Positions 13,321-25,672 of a DNA stretch of 64,000 nt are shown in pieces; the stretch's first letter is position 1; each line of letters begins with the position of its first letter. Source of the stretch: Batillaria attramentaria (Eukaryota; Mollusca; Gastropoda; Batillariidae); assembly GCA_018292915.2 (NCBI GenBank), contig JACVVK020000295.1, forward strand, positions 459,501 to 523,500. Direction: 5' to 3'. Below the pieces are notes generated by a model. The model saw only the letters and a list, made by a program, of their open reading frames with translations. It was not told where the DNA came from and did not search any database. The position numbers and the translations under genes were made by a program.

Positions 13321-13500
13321 GGGGAGCAGGTACAGCAGAGTGGTAGAGCGTTGGACTTTCGATGCTTGGGTCGTGAGTTGAAATCCTGGTGGACAGCCAA
13401 ATGTTTGTACATGTACCAGCTTTATCTCATTGCCCCGTCTCTGATCTCACCTGCTTGTAGTGGAAGAGGGTGTTGAACACCCAAACAACCAAAAATCATC
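13321..13500 (+). mobile_element. tRNA-derived SINE, family 1, copy A
   Basis: The first ~75 bases resemble a tRNA: an A-box-like GTGGTAGAGCG, an anticodon-like GGACTTTCGATGC and a B-box-like GAGTTGAAATCC. A non-tRNA body follows (TTGCCCCGTCTCTGATCTCAC, trimmed: GCCCCGTCTCTGATC) that is shared with the copy at 25510-25672. The B box is mutated, so this is an old SINE and not a working tRNA gene. Confidence 0.75.
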
Positions 13501-14980
13501 TGACGCAGCTGAACGAAAATCCTCTTGATGTGATTTTGAGTTTCGCATGACCCAGTCCGAACCAGTTGCTATAAAGTAAGCTAGTCTCCACAGTAAAGGA
13601 AGACACTACAACCAGTGCCTCCCTCTGAGACCAATCTAGCTTCCATCAGCAGCAGACAGCACACCATGTGGCAGACCGCCATCAGCTAAACAAGCGGCAG
13701 AATAAACTTTCACCTGCAGGGCAGCAGATCCAGCTACCATTCAAACAGATCAGATTCAAGACATCAAAATAACCATTCTGCCTGTTTTGAGAGGGCGGGG
13801 GCAGGAAAGGATGGGTGGGGGCTGTAGGATTACATCAACAACACAGGTCAGACTAAATATACCGCACTTGCCATTTTCATGCTGTATGTCCCTATGACAA
13901 GGCAGAGGGCAAAAGGGAAAAAGCAGCAAAGTTCTTTTGATGACATTCACCACTGATCTATGTCCGGATGTAGGCCATGAAAATGACCAGATTTTTTTTC
14001 ATTCAAATGTGTAGGAACCAGAAACATGCACCTACAGACACGTCTCTGAAAAATGGCTGAGTCAACAGCGACGGGCGTTTCCTCATTTTTGGCCAGTTAT
14101 GTCCTCACACACCCTCCCCACCCCCCCCCCCCACCCCCACCCCCAACACCACCTTTCACAGACACACAAGTACTTCCCAAACCTCCCCTCTATCAAACCA
14201 CTTAAAGCGGAGTTAAGGCTCCTAAATAAAAGAGGATTTGTAGATTTTGTCCAACACAATTAACCTAGTGGCCCCTTTCAGATCATTTTATAACAATGAG
14301 CATACACGCATGCTTCACCCCACACGAATGCATGCATGCTGTACCCTTTATCTTTTTTCTCCAAATTCCTTGGCACACCTACATAGACCTAACGGCCTCA
14401 ACCTGAATTATTTGGAAGCACTGGTTCATCGCCAAAATGAAAAAAAAAGAAAAAAGAAAGAAGTAAAATAAATTAAACACGTAAATTAAACACATGTAAC
14501 ACGAATGCTTTACCCACACAACATCATTTTTTCTTCTTTTTTTTTTCTTTTTTTACAAATTTCCTTTGCACACCAAAGTAAACCAAACGAAAATAATCTG
14601 AATTACTTGGAAGCACTGGTTCACCACTGAAATTTAAAAAAAGAAAGAGACTGAAGTGCCAGAGACAGTGAATAATTGCAAGGCTGTTGACAGGTGAAAG
14701 TGGGAGCTGCCCCACTCTGGCAAACTGTTTATTCCACTTTGTTTAGGCGGAGACGTGTGTGTTGTGCCAAGCCCAGAAATAAGCTACTCCTGTTCAACAT
14801 GAAACACAAACGGAAATCCCAAAGTAGAGGTGTAGTTTGTCACAGGTTCCCATTTTCAGCTGGTCGGCCAGACATGCTGACTAGTTTTCATGAAAAGGAA
14901 GGAAAACCTCACTCCTGCATCTGTCAAGTGTTGGAATTTATGTGTTGGATGAACACCGGGTGCATTTGAAGGGAATGAGT

Positions 14981-15179
<199 letters not shown>

Positions 15180-15637
15180 TGGTGGTGTTGAGCTCAAAGC
15201 CAGGAGGAGATGGGGGAAGGGAGTAGGTCCAAACTAAGGAAATCGGTAAAACTAGAAGTGCAGTAAACCCATTTGCAAACAGTCTGAACCTGCTAGCTTG
15301 CGATGTTACAAACACATTAACACCTGCAGTTTAGGGAAACCCTTGACAGACGCTTCAGATGAGTGCATGAACTCATACACATAAGCTGTGAGAGCTGACA
15401 GCATAGAAAGCAAACAGCCGAGGGAAATATAGCAGCATTTTTAGTAGATTTACGTTCCCTGATAACTGATAGCAATCGTAATAGGTAGTAATAGTGGATT
15501 TAGCACATAGAAGTGGGTGACCAATAACAAATCAGTTCTGTGTTACTGATGGAAGTCTTTGATTCTGATGCTCTGTTTTGAAAACAATCTTATGATGCTC
15601 TGCACAAGTGAAAACGCACATGATGCGAAGCACCTAC

Positions 15638-17042
15638 CTTGTCTAGAAACCAGCCTGGGCCAAACCCTGAGTTGTCATGTCCAATGCGAACTCGTTCCAG
15701 ACGCCCAAGTTTGGGGCACTCCAGCAGAAATTCATCTTGCCTGCAGGAAGGTGAACAACAAAGAAAAACATGTAACTGTGATCCTCGTAACTTATACTTA
15801 TAACTTATAAGTTATACTTATAACTCATACCCAAGTCACAGAAATTTAACACATACCATACTGTGTTCCCTGCTGTTCTGGTTCTCCTGCTACATCTTTC
15901 TTCTACGTGTGTAAACTTGTATGGTAGCTTGAAATGTAACAGTCACTAACTCTTAAATGTAAAGCTTGCTTTCCTTTCTAATTTTTTAAGTGCTTATGCA
16001 AACGGAGAATGAGTTTAATATGCTTTCAGTCTTCTATAGGTGGACAGGCAGGGGAAGGCATTCCTGCTCAACTTATTTTGTATGAATTGGATGAAACGAA
16101 ATACTGCTCAAATGCAGTTACATGAGCAATGGCAGGCTAGGGAACTGCGTCTGGACAAAACATTATTTACACGTACAAACAAATGAACGATGCTGCTAGA
16201 GATGGATTAAACAAACACTCACCGTCCCCTTTCAAAGTTGTTCCTGAGTTTCTTTGTGAGCTTCTTCTCCCCCGAGTCGCCAAACTCTCCGAACAAAGTT
16301 ATGTACACATTGGCATCAGTGCCAGCACCACGTTTTTCACCAGTGAATACCGTCACTTTGTACTTCGAGGCTGAAAAAAACAAAAACAAAAAACCACAAA
16401 AGGTCAGAACTGACTGTGGGGGGAAAAATATTGGGAATTGTGTGGAGAGGGAACATGAATGTCTGTAAAGCAGACACACCCTTCTAGGGAGGTTGAGGGG
16501 CATGTACCCCCAGAATTTTTAAATAAACATTGAAATCTGTGCAGTACACTGCATCATGGTTGCTTAATCTTAAAGAATTGCTTTGAATTTTTTCTCTCAC
16601 AATTTTCTTTCCTCTGAAACAAATTTGTCACATTAGAACAGAAAAACGAAGCCCTTCTTCTTATGCAGACCTTTTCTGCTGGCAAGAGGATCCCGACTAC
16701 CAATGAGATCACGGCAGATAGCACCATCCCCTTCATTCTTGGCCAGCCATTGTCCGCACGGGAAGAAATACTTCCACTGGTGATTGTGTAAATCCGTCAC
16801 CACAACCTATCAGAGAGAGAAAAGAGAAATATGATGGAAACTATGATGAACTGACTGCCTACATCGTGAAACCAAACCGTGCTGTAAATGAATTACAACA
16901 ATTGGCCAAACATCACTTGTCTGTGTGCACGAACACATGCTATATTGCTTGGAAATCCTGACAATAATGGGGTAATTATGACAGAGGAATGTATGACAAC
17001 ACAAAGACAAAATCAAGTCTTCTATGCCAGATCTCTATCTCT

Positions 17043-17117
<75 letters not shown>

Positions 17118-18692
17118 ACCTATCCATCAAACCACATAGCTGTGCACATGCACATGCGCACGTGCACGCACACACACAAAACACACACACACACACACAC
17201 ACACACTCACCCTTTCAAGGTACCACCCTGCTCCAATTCCTGTATTGTCATGTTCAATGCGAACTTTTTTCATGGGACCGACACAGTTGGCACGCACTTT
17301 GAAAACATCAGTGGTGCCTCTGTCGAACAAGGTCTTGGTGTTGTTCTTCAAATGTATTTTCCTCGTTGTCCCTGTCTTCCCGAACAACGTCAGAAACACA
17401 TTGGCATTGGTGCCACCGTTCATGACATCCCCGGTCACTGTCACAATCTCATATTCTGCAACAGGGATCACACACTGCGCATCAGTGGAGAAATACATAA
17501 ATGAATACAGAACAAGCACTTTGAAAAAGAAGCTGTACGTTCATTTTTCTGCTGCTGTTTTGTTTTGCTAAAAAAAATACATGTAAACGTGTATAAACAG
17601 TCAGAATTTAAGAATGCAGGCAGTGTAGTCAGATAATGCATGAAGATAACGCGCAGTAACATAGACTTTACTGAACTGCTTTGATCAAAGTGAAGCAAAC
17701 TGAACCCAACATGCACGCTCACATGAAACATGCGCATTTACTCACACACAGACACAGATGGGGACTTGAACCCGAACCTCTCACACCGGTGCCAGGAGCT
17801 GCTAGCAGTACTCTACTGCCCAACCTATACATAAATCTACAGACAAAAACTCACAATAAAATCCTATCCCTTTTTTTGCCATAAAAATCTAACCTGTTTT
17901 TGGTGACTTGATCGGAAACAGTTCCCTGCACACTTGGCCATCCCCGTGATAGAGGGAGAACCACTGGTTACACGTGAACAGATAGGTTTTCTTTGTCTTT
18001 GTGTTAACAATCTCCACCTCTTGAAGGAACCATGCCTCTTCCTTCTTTGTTGCTGACGTCTGCACAAACAGACAAGAATATTCATTCAACTGAAGTATTC
18101 ACACATTTTGTACCATGCTCAGGGATTCCCTGTTATTCCCGTTCTCTCTCCACTGCTTGCGTACTTTCAGTTCAGGTCCGTGAATTCTAGAACTAGGCAA
18201 TAGCAATGGTTCTTTTGAGGATCTTTTGCAAGAGAGGACACTGCGAGGTAAAAATGCACCATAGGATAGGTTTGGAAATTCCCTCTTTTCTCTGAAAAGA
18301 CAAGTATTTGCAATTGCTGGGCAAGGGGAATAGCTTCCTGCATAATGTACAAATTGTGTTCAAATGCTAAACCAAACAATTAACTAAAAATGACCAAACA
18401 CAAATACATGTACAACAATCTCTGTCCAGAAATGAAGAACTGAGCACCATGGTGTAAACGTTTACCCCATGTTTCAAGCCAACGGACAAAGTTAACAGCA
18501 TTATCCGACACTGCCAGGTGCATGGTTACTTTTGCAACAGTCAAGTCAGTCAGTCAAGAAGTTTATTCAGGACCCCGTAGGGGCATTGAATATTAGTTAC
18601 ACCATCCATAATAAATGTTCACCATAAGGCGGAGAAAGAATATACACACATACTTAAACTAGACAATGAGGAATACAAAATAAAACAAAGTG

Positions 18693-18756
<64 letters not shown>

Positions 18757-19216
18757 GCCGGGTAACAACAATCTACCACAACAACAATCCGTGGGGCAAA
18801 TTTTGCAATAGCAATGGAATGAAAAATTGAACGATAAACCAAACCAAAACAAAAACAGAAACTTAAACCACACACACAAAAAAACCACTCTCAGCAAATC
18901 AGTGCCTTCTTCACTCAGATTAACAAACTCACCTCTATCATGAGTGACTGTATATCCCCAATGTTAGGGCCGCGGATTTTGAACACATGCGTAGAACCTT
19001 TGGCAAAGCGAAAAGCCACCCCTTTGTTGGACTTCACCGACCCTGCTTTTTTGGTCAGCCTGGTCTTAGGGAGTTTCCCTTTCAACCCCTTTATCTTGAT
19101 GAAGACCTGGAGAGTGAACAGGAGAGTTGTGTTAATAATAAGGTTGAAAGGTACATGCATATCAGACAATTAGTGAGCAGTACGCCACTGCTCATGTGCA
19201 TGCCCACACACATGCG

Positions 19217-19267
<51 letters not shown>

Positions 19268-20839
19268 ACACACACACACAATTTCAGCTGGATAAGTGTG
19301 TGAGTCACCTTCAAACCAAATTTCAAAGTTGATCAATAAAAAGAAATACAAAAACACAGCCCCCCCCCCCCCCCCCCCAACCCAAATCCCTGCCCTCCAT
19401 CTCCAATGGGTTAAAAAAAAGGAAAACAAAAACAAACAAAAAAAAAGCAAACAGGCCCCCCCCCCCCCCCCCCCCAAAAGGAAAAAAAAAATTCTCTGTT
19501 CTCAAAATATGACAGCCTTTGCTCAACACAAAACTAATCAAAGAAGGTCTGATACCTTTGCGTCTGTTCCAGCATTCTTCTGGTCTCCTGTTGTCACAGC
19601 GACTTTGTACAACACATTCCCGCTGGCCTTTCCCTTTCCGATTCGTGAACCTCTGTTTGCGAGGCTGCCTGCGCTATGTGGTCTGGCATAGCGACGCAGA
19701 AGTCTCTGTACAAAAAAAAAATAATGTACGTGAATACATATGCAAAGAAAAGCAAACCAAACCAGAAAACAAACAACAACAAAAACAAGAACAACAAAAA
19801 CAGCCTATATATATTTTCTAACAGCTGTTCCATTAAAATTAATTTACACGTTTTTCTGCTACTATATCAGCTTTCACCAGACATGGCTCCTAACATGTTT
19901 CATTGCAAGACCAGTGAGAAGCAGACAATGTTCATGCAGTCAAGTACGCACCAAGATACAGTAGAAACTTGACTAAGCGACCACTTGACTGAGCGACCGT
20001 TTTTCGTTCACGACCGTTTTAGCCCGGCACGGACGGTTTTTCTTCTTTATTGCATCTCCAAAGACCGACCAACTGCAGTACACGACTTAAGACCGCTATT
20101 CTGCTGGCAAAACGACCCCCCGCCTCTCTTGCTGGCGACCACCCCTGGCTTGTCTGCGCGGATTCACACCTTGCCGACAGCACCGCCGACCGCCCACGGC
20201 ACAATCCCTGACAATACCCCGCGGGCCGCCAAGTCGTGGTACACGCGTGACCAGTCACAGGCCAATTATCGCATCGTTACAGCTTAGCGCCACCTAAACA
20301 CAACTGCAGTTAAGCGGGTGGTGATCACCTCATCCTGTTTAAGTGTCAGTTCCGTTGTTCCTAACACCTGTCAAATCACTGATCATTGTTTTCTCCAATC
20401 ACCTATCACGCGCGTGTCAGTGCGTGTGAACGCGTGTCTTAGTGTGTGTGTGAAGTAAGGCGGATATTTGATAGCCATGACGTGGTTGTTAATCCTTGCT
20501 TTTGTGTTTGACAATAAAGAAAACGGAAACTGTTTCTGTGTGTGCCGGCGTGCGATGTGTGTGTGTGTGTGTGAGAGAGAGAGCCCAGGGGGTGCCGCTG
20601 CGTGAGAGAGAGAGAGAGAGGCCGATTGACGTGTTTTGTCAGACGGAGTCAACGTACGTCGTCGTCGCGCGCGCGCGTGTGTGTACGTCGTGTGTGTGTG
20701 TGTGTGTGTGTGCCACGGTGTGTGCACTGGCACCGTTGGCACGGCGCCCGCTTTTTTATGTTTTTCTGTCGTGTTGAGGACTGAATAAAGAGAAGCAATG
20801 AGAATCGTGGTTGTCACTCAGTTCATGCAAGCTGTGCCC

Positions 20840-20893
<54 letters not shown>

Positions 20894-21857
20894 GTTTCCC
20901 GCCGTAAAATTTAAACGCGTCACACAAGTTCACGACACCGCATGCGCGACAATGTGAAACGGAAGTGGTTAAAAACATGGTGGCACAAGCGACTCTGTTT
21001 ACGTTTTCCGTCGCTGAAATTTAGGTAAAGGCGCACAATCTTGATTATTGGAAGACTCCACAGAAACACCAAACTCTGCTTCTGAGTCAAATCCACGCAT
21101 GCACACTGTACTTATTATGCAATGATCCCTACGGTTGATATGCGCGGCTCCCGGCCGGGCAGGGCCGGGTCCGGACACCATTGTGACTGACTGCCGTATG
21201 GGCGACCAGTTGTTGTTCACGACCGTTTTTGCTCGGTCCCGTGAAAGGTCGCTCAAAAAAGTTTCTACTGTACTGTCCCATGGATTGATGAGGAAGCAGT
21301 TGTATAAAAACCCTGAACTATAATGTGCAAAGAAGAGCACCGGATAAACAGGGGAAGCAGTTACTGGAAAGAAAAATCAGTCTTGTACTGGAGGCAAATC
21401 TACAATGTTACAGGACCAGTTTCACAGTATATAATAATGAAATTTAAAAAAATATTATTTTAAAAAAATTTGGGAGATGACTTGTAGGTCATTTTGGAGG
21501 ATAATAATGATCACCTGTCGTTTGAGCTCTTCCATCTGTAGTGTTCCAAAGCGGCGTTCGAAGTACTCCACTAGATGCGGATCCATTAGTGGATCGTAGG
21601 ATGGGATGGGTATGCTCTTGCCATTTTCCACGCGTGGGTATCCAAGGGTGGAGTTGACAAACGCCTCCATCTTTCGAGCTGCAAGGAGATGTTTGACAAT
21701 AGAAAGGTCAACTTTGTGTGCTGTTAAAGTATAAAATGTTCAAATATAAATGTACAAGGCAAACAAAACGGTGCTGTAACACAAACCTATACAGTTGAAT
21801 GTCTTATATTTATTTTCTTTTTTTCAATATTAGTAAGGCAAATTTATCTTTAAAAGT

Positions 21858-21920
<63 letters not shown>

Positions 21921-22816
21921 AATTATACATTGAATGATTTGAGTGAAATGCAAGCCAAACGAAAGTTGACCAATTTTCCCCAAGAGCATAACACAAAGAA
22001 ACTCACAGGCGTAAGGCATACGCAGATTGCTGTCCAGTACTTTGTGGCTGCGTGGTGGTGCTTCGTACAACCGACCAAACTGGCGAGGATTGTGGTAATT
22101 CGCTCCATGCCATGCAGGTTTACTTTCACCGGCCAACTTTCTGTATGTGGGTGCTGAATGATAATTGGAATGTGCACCATTAGCATGTGCAAGAAACATG
22201 GGACCATTTAATAATAATAATAATAATAGTGATAATAATATACTGCTGCTCTAACTTACAGCTCTTACTACACTTCTGACACTGATGTTTCAGAAAAGAT
22301 GTCCAGATTACTACCGACAAACCAGGACTATGCACTACACTAACTTCTTCAGTCACATTACAAAATTACAAAATTGCTAATACTGCTAGTCTAATCAGCT
22401 GTAACGCGAAACTGCCCCTCACTTATAAAATCAAAACTCAAACTTTTTTCCTGTCATGTCAATAGACCTGCAGACCAAATAAGTCAAGTAAATCATTCTC
22501 ATTTACAGTGAACCCACTGGGTCTGTGTGCAGCTCTGCAGCTTAACAGATGGTAACTGATAAACAACTGAGCAGTTTCGCATCAGGCTGAGAGAGTACGG
22601 CGGAAAATGGACTGATGAACCCCTGTGAATGCTGAACTGTTTGCTTTTACCTGAGTGGGGTCGAGCCAAAGGTTTGGCTGGACCAGCCGCGTACGGAGGG
22701 CGTGGCTGGTAGCGCAGCTGGCTCGACCGTGGTGCGTCTGGAACTGTCAGACATCGCCGCACCGCCTCACTGTTAGTGTTGGGTTGCTGCATGAAGGAAC
22801 CTCCTGTTGCATGCAT
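15638..22816 (-). CDS. LOXHD1-like PLAT-domain protein, N-terminal 533 residues (ten exons, 3' end not found)
   Basis: Coding exons from 5' to 3' are 22816-22651, 22153-22007, 21678-21515, 19705-19556, 19106-18933, 18059-17894, 17455-17211, 16806-16671, 16370-16223 and 15740-15638. All borders are GT/AG and all phases match. The start is the first ATG; a TAG lies in frame 12 bases upstream. Residues 1-159 are basic and proline-rich, then PLAT domains begin at about 190, 323 and 451. PLAT2 and PLAT3 carry the family marks TGD/TGE, GTDANV or GTNANV, FLTLFG or YITLFG, and HDN-G-GWYL or GWFL. The spacing resembles vertebrate LOXHD1, a multi-PLAT protein of hair-cell stereocilia linked to hereditary deafness. 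PLAT domains bind membranes or proteins, often with calcium. PLAT1 is divergent and lacks the HDN motif. The last exon ends in a donor, so the protein continues, but no further PLAT exon was found before the neighbouring gene. Human LOXHD1 has about 15 PLAT domains, so this is partial, shortened or misassembled. Confidence 0.88.
17047..17111. repeat. (CA)n microsatellite in a LOXHD1-like intron
   Basis: About 32 CA units, with a second CA run at about 17167-17206 that reaches almost to the donor of the 17455-17211 exon. Confidence 0.95.
17690..17825 (-). mobile_element. tRNA-headed SINE, family 2 (minus strand)
   Basis: Read on the minus strand, the element begins GGGCAGTAGAGTACTGCTAG and has a B-box-like GGTTCGGGTTCAAGTCCCC. 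Its body (GTGAGCGTGCATGTTGGG) is shared with 22986-23125. It lies in an intron of the LOXHD1-like gene. It is a SINE head, not a functional tRNA: the stems do not pair well. Confidence 0.6.
18541..18625 (-). mobile_element. LINE/SINE 3' tail remnant
   Basis: On the minus strand a short stem-loop (CCCCTACGGGG) is followed closely by AATAAA. This arrangement is typical of the 3' ends of non-LTR elements in marine invertebrates. No coding part remains. The family is not identified. Confidence 0.4.
18695..18753. repeat. (CA)n microsatellite
   Basis: About 29 uninterrupted CA units in the intron between the 19106-18933 and 18059-17894 exons. Confidence 0.95.
19219..19280. repeat. (CT)n(CA)n compound microsatellite
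   Basis: A CT run passes into about 20 CA units with a TTA interruption. Two C-run/A-run tracts follow (about 19360-19380 and 19456-19490). Confidence 0.9.
19957..21272. mobile_element. non-autonomous pogo/Tigger-like DNA transposon with TA duplication
   Basis: The left end (from 19959) reads CAGTAGAAACTTGACTAAGC and the right end, reverse-complemented from 21270, reads CAGTAGAAACTTTTTTGAGC. Both continue into GACC and related GACCGTTTTT motifs. TA dinucleotides flank both sides (19957-19958 and 21271-21272), as for Tc1/mariner/pogo-type insertions. The ~1.3 kb interior has GT microsatellites and GACCG-rich arms but no transposase frame. It sits in an intron of the LOXHD1-like gene, between the exons at 21678-21515 and 19705-19556. 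The superfamily is inferred from ends and target site only. Confidence 0.75.
20842..20889. repeat. (GT)n microsatellite inside the pogo-like element
   Basis: About 23 GT units. Shorter GT/GA runs lie nearby at about 20558-20582, 20604-20620 and 20691-20712. Confidence 0.95.
21858..21916. repeat. (CA)n microsatellite
   Basis: About 29 CA units in the intron between the 22153-22007 and 21678-21515 exons. Confidence 0.95.
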
Positions 22817-24310
22817 CTTGCCCAACTAACCTCTCACTTCACTGGAAATGTCACAATAATAGTTCATTAGAAATCATATTGTGCATTATATCATGAAAAT
22901 GTTCAGCCCACAAAATTTGAAAAATAAATGCAATTCTAAATTCCGAAATTTAAATAGCTGAGCTGACCCTCCGCACCACATGATTGTAATGTGTTTATGT
23001 CAAGTGTGTGAGAGAATGCATGTGATTCACGTGAGCGTGCGTGTTGGGTTCAGTTCGCGGGGCTTTGAGCCGATTCACGAAACTGGGTAAAGCGCCTATA
23101 CGTCAATACTCATTATTATTATTATGTACAGAATGGTCACAGAGGCAGCATGAGTTTGAAAAGATCAGTGTATATTTTTCAAAAAGTCCATGTTTAATAT
23201 CGAATAGAACTGATCAGCAAAAACTGATGAACTGCTGGGCTGGTACACAGTGTGAATCTACCCCAGTCAGCCAGCAACACAGAAAGTCTTTGTCTCTGTC
23301 TTGCCATAATGCTGGTGATGAAAATTACTCTTCGCCAGAGCAGGCAACTGAAAGACTAAAATAAGTACTCACAAACAAATGCATGTACACTGGTGTTTGT
23401 TCTTATGTGCATTCATAAGGCCGGTACGTAATATGAACATGCCTACAGCTTCATCCGGCACTGCCCACCACGACTAAGTAACAAATGAATAAATATACAA
23501 GCGTAATTGTGGGTGTTCACATCTTCACTGCGATAGCAAAAGAAGCCAAACGCCTGTGCAATCAAACATAAAATCGATATGCTTATCTTACAACTGGTAT
23601 TTCCCTGTAATCCTCCCTAAGCTGTGATACGCGATAAGTCAGGGCGAGCACCTAGGGCACATGTCAACTGGTTGAATTGCCTAAACAAACCGCCAGTGGC
23701 ATTACCTGATGCGACGTTCGTGTCACGAGGGCTGCGCCATGCATATCTCATCCAAATTCAATCTTGCATCCTCGTCAGTTTAGCTCTGCACTGCCACTCA
23801 TTGCCTTCATTCAACATGTGGATCGAAAAATTTATGGTTGTTTGGATGCGTTGCCAGACCACATGCGCATGCGCGTCCCGAACCGGAACCACTACGAAGA
23901 TGCTAAAAATATTTAACGAAACGAGGTACTGTTCGTTTCAAAGTTTCTGGCCGATCACTGTGAAGAGCAGAGAGATTGTCCCCTGAACAATATAAGAATA
24001 GTATCGTTCTAGTTTTTTTTCGGGCCATTTGTCCACAGATCGCGAAGCGATTTGGGTGGTAGCAAACTCCGCCGCAAACATACGTTACCTGAATGCTTCG
24101 CTTGCAAACTCCTGCGCACTTCAGCCCTTGGCCAGAGAGCACATGCTTTCTGCTTTGGTTGGTGACATCTCCAGCAGTTTTGTCCTCTTTGTGGTAAAGA
24201 CGTGAAAATTCCAATAAACGGACTGCAGACGTTTCACGAGCACCATATTTAGCAACCAGGTCACGCACCAAACTAGATATTGTTTATCAGTAAGCATACA
24301 GCTTTTTAAA
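22817..24310 (-). promoter_or_regulatory. 5' UTR and promoter area of the LOXHD1-like gene (inferred)
   Basis: Just upstream of the first coding ATG there is an acceptor-like sequence (minus strand, ACATTTCCAG at about 22845-22836), so the coding start probably lies in exon 2 and a non-coding first exon lies further upstream. No TATA box or start site could be fixed. Positions 22986-23125 hold a SINE family 2 fragment. I see no other coding exon here. Confidence 0.35.
22986..23125 (+). mobile_element. SINE family 2 fragment with AAAGCGCC tail
   Basis: It shares GTGAGCGTGCGTGTTGGG and neighbouring bases with the minus-strand copy at 17690-17825. It ends in AAAGCGCCTATACGTCAATA and a short ATT repeat. 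The GCGCCTA/ATT-type tail also occurs at about 38577, 43008 and 44560, on LINE-like pieces, which suggests a shared 3' tail. Confidence 0.55.
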
Positions 24311-25085
24311 AGTTGTTTCTCTATAGAGAAACAACTTTATGAGACGGGGCAGATTTTGCTGCGCGCAGCAGCAAGTTTCAGTGATACAAAACAAGACTGT
24401 GACGTTTCTCCACACAATAATACTATCACGCACATAGTGACGTAACGAAACCTGCGTCATAGGACACTTGACGTGCACACTATGCTGCTGCGTTCTTTTT
24501 GGCGGGAGTTGTGAGACGTGTGTCTGTGTGCGTGTGTGTGGACGGATGTAATGATGGCTATCTCCTAAACCACCTCGATGGAGGCCTTTTTACTTTGAGA
24601 TAAAATGGGAAATCACCTTCTCCAGACCTACCTTTCACGGTTTTTAGCCTGCCGCATTTTCAGAAGAGTTATCGCCGATTTTAAAAAATCGGTCGTGTTA
24701 CGAATTTTTTCGAAAAAGTTGTTCAAATTCCTTCATTTTCTAGACTTTGGAAGTTCACCCAATCACACTGCCTGTATTCGTGCTACAGCTCTGTAGCTCT
24801 GACTGGTTTTGTGTAAAAAAAATATTTTCGAGGTAGGGGTGGTTTGCACATAAGATCAAATATCTATTAAAAGACTACTGCAAATTACTTACCATCCCGG
24901 CGTGTTTGTCTAGTGTGACAACTGCACATATGACAGGAACTACTGCACTATTATAGCTTTAGCATTTAGAATAACTGAACTTTTAGATCTGACATAACTT
25001 TTTCAAGTTTCTGCGAAAAGCACCGGTCAAAAGAGTTCCAAATTTTCGATTTCATAAGTACAATACAAGGTATTCTAGTCCATGT

Positions 25086-25500
25086 TACACCAGCCCTCTA
25101 GATCTTCCAGATTTTATATAAAAATTAATTCAGCCAGGGAAGTCACAAAAGCAACAGGGAAATTACAAGACATGCACAAGCATCATCTGTCATACCACCA
25201 GTGTGAAGCTGACGTCAAACGCTTAGTTCCCAGACAAAATAAGCAAGTATCGTCACTGCCTCCGACATTTCACCAGCCCTCTAGATCTTCCAGATTTCAT
25301 GTGAAAAATAATTCAATCGGGGAAGCCACAAAGCCAACAGGGAAATCACAAGACATAAACAAGCTTCCTCAGACGATCGCAATGCAAGAGGCTGACGTCA
25401 AAATGTTTAGTTCGCGGAACTGACGTCATCTCTCCGTCTGTGTATGACGACCTGCCTGAGGCTGACGTCAAATGTTTAGTTCACGGAACTGACGTCTCTC
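25086..25500. repeat. ~183 bp tandem duplication with clustered TGACGTCA motifs
   Basis: Two copies start at about 25086 and 25269 with CACCAGCCCTCTAGATCTTC and diverge moderately. A shorter third repeat (TGAGGCTGACGTCAAATG) ends the array. The CRE palindrome TGACGTCA occurs at about 25211, 25393, 25424 and 25464, and a near match TGACGTCT at about 25489. A 113-codon frame across the repeat is an accident of the duplication. Confidence 0.8.
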
Positions 25501-25509
25501 TCTCTCTCT

Positions 25510-25672
25510 GGGGAGCCAGGGTAGCCGAATGGTAGAGCGTTGGACTTTCAATGCTCGGGTCGAGAGTTCGAATCCCGGCTTGGGCCAAATATTTGTGCTG
25601 GCCTTTCTCTCGTTGCCCCGTCTTTGATATCACCCTTACGTGGTGGAAAAGGACGTTAAACTCCTAAACACC
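25510..25672 (+). mobile_element. tRNA-derived SINE, family 1, copy B (best preserved)
   Basis: The head has an A-box-like TAGCCGAATGGTAGAGCG and a good B-box GAGTTCGAATCCC, with GGACTTTCAATGC between them. The body carries TTGCCCCGTCTTTGATATCA and ACGTGGTGGAAAAGGACGTT. The body is shared with 13321-13500 and, in degraded form, with 58533-58680. It is followed by ACCC and CT simple repeats. Confidence 0.8.

Noticed and set aside
13321..13395. tRNA gene
   Set aside because: The B box is mutated and the stems do not pair. The same head with a shared body recurs at 25510, so it is a SINE.
25082..25423. 113-codon frame with internal repeat
   Set aside because: The repeat lies in the DNA itself and continues past the frame, so the frame is an accident of the duplication.
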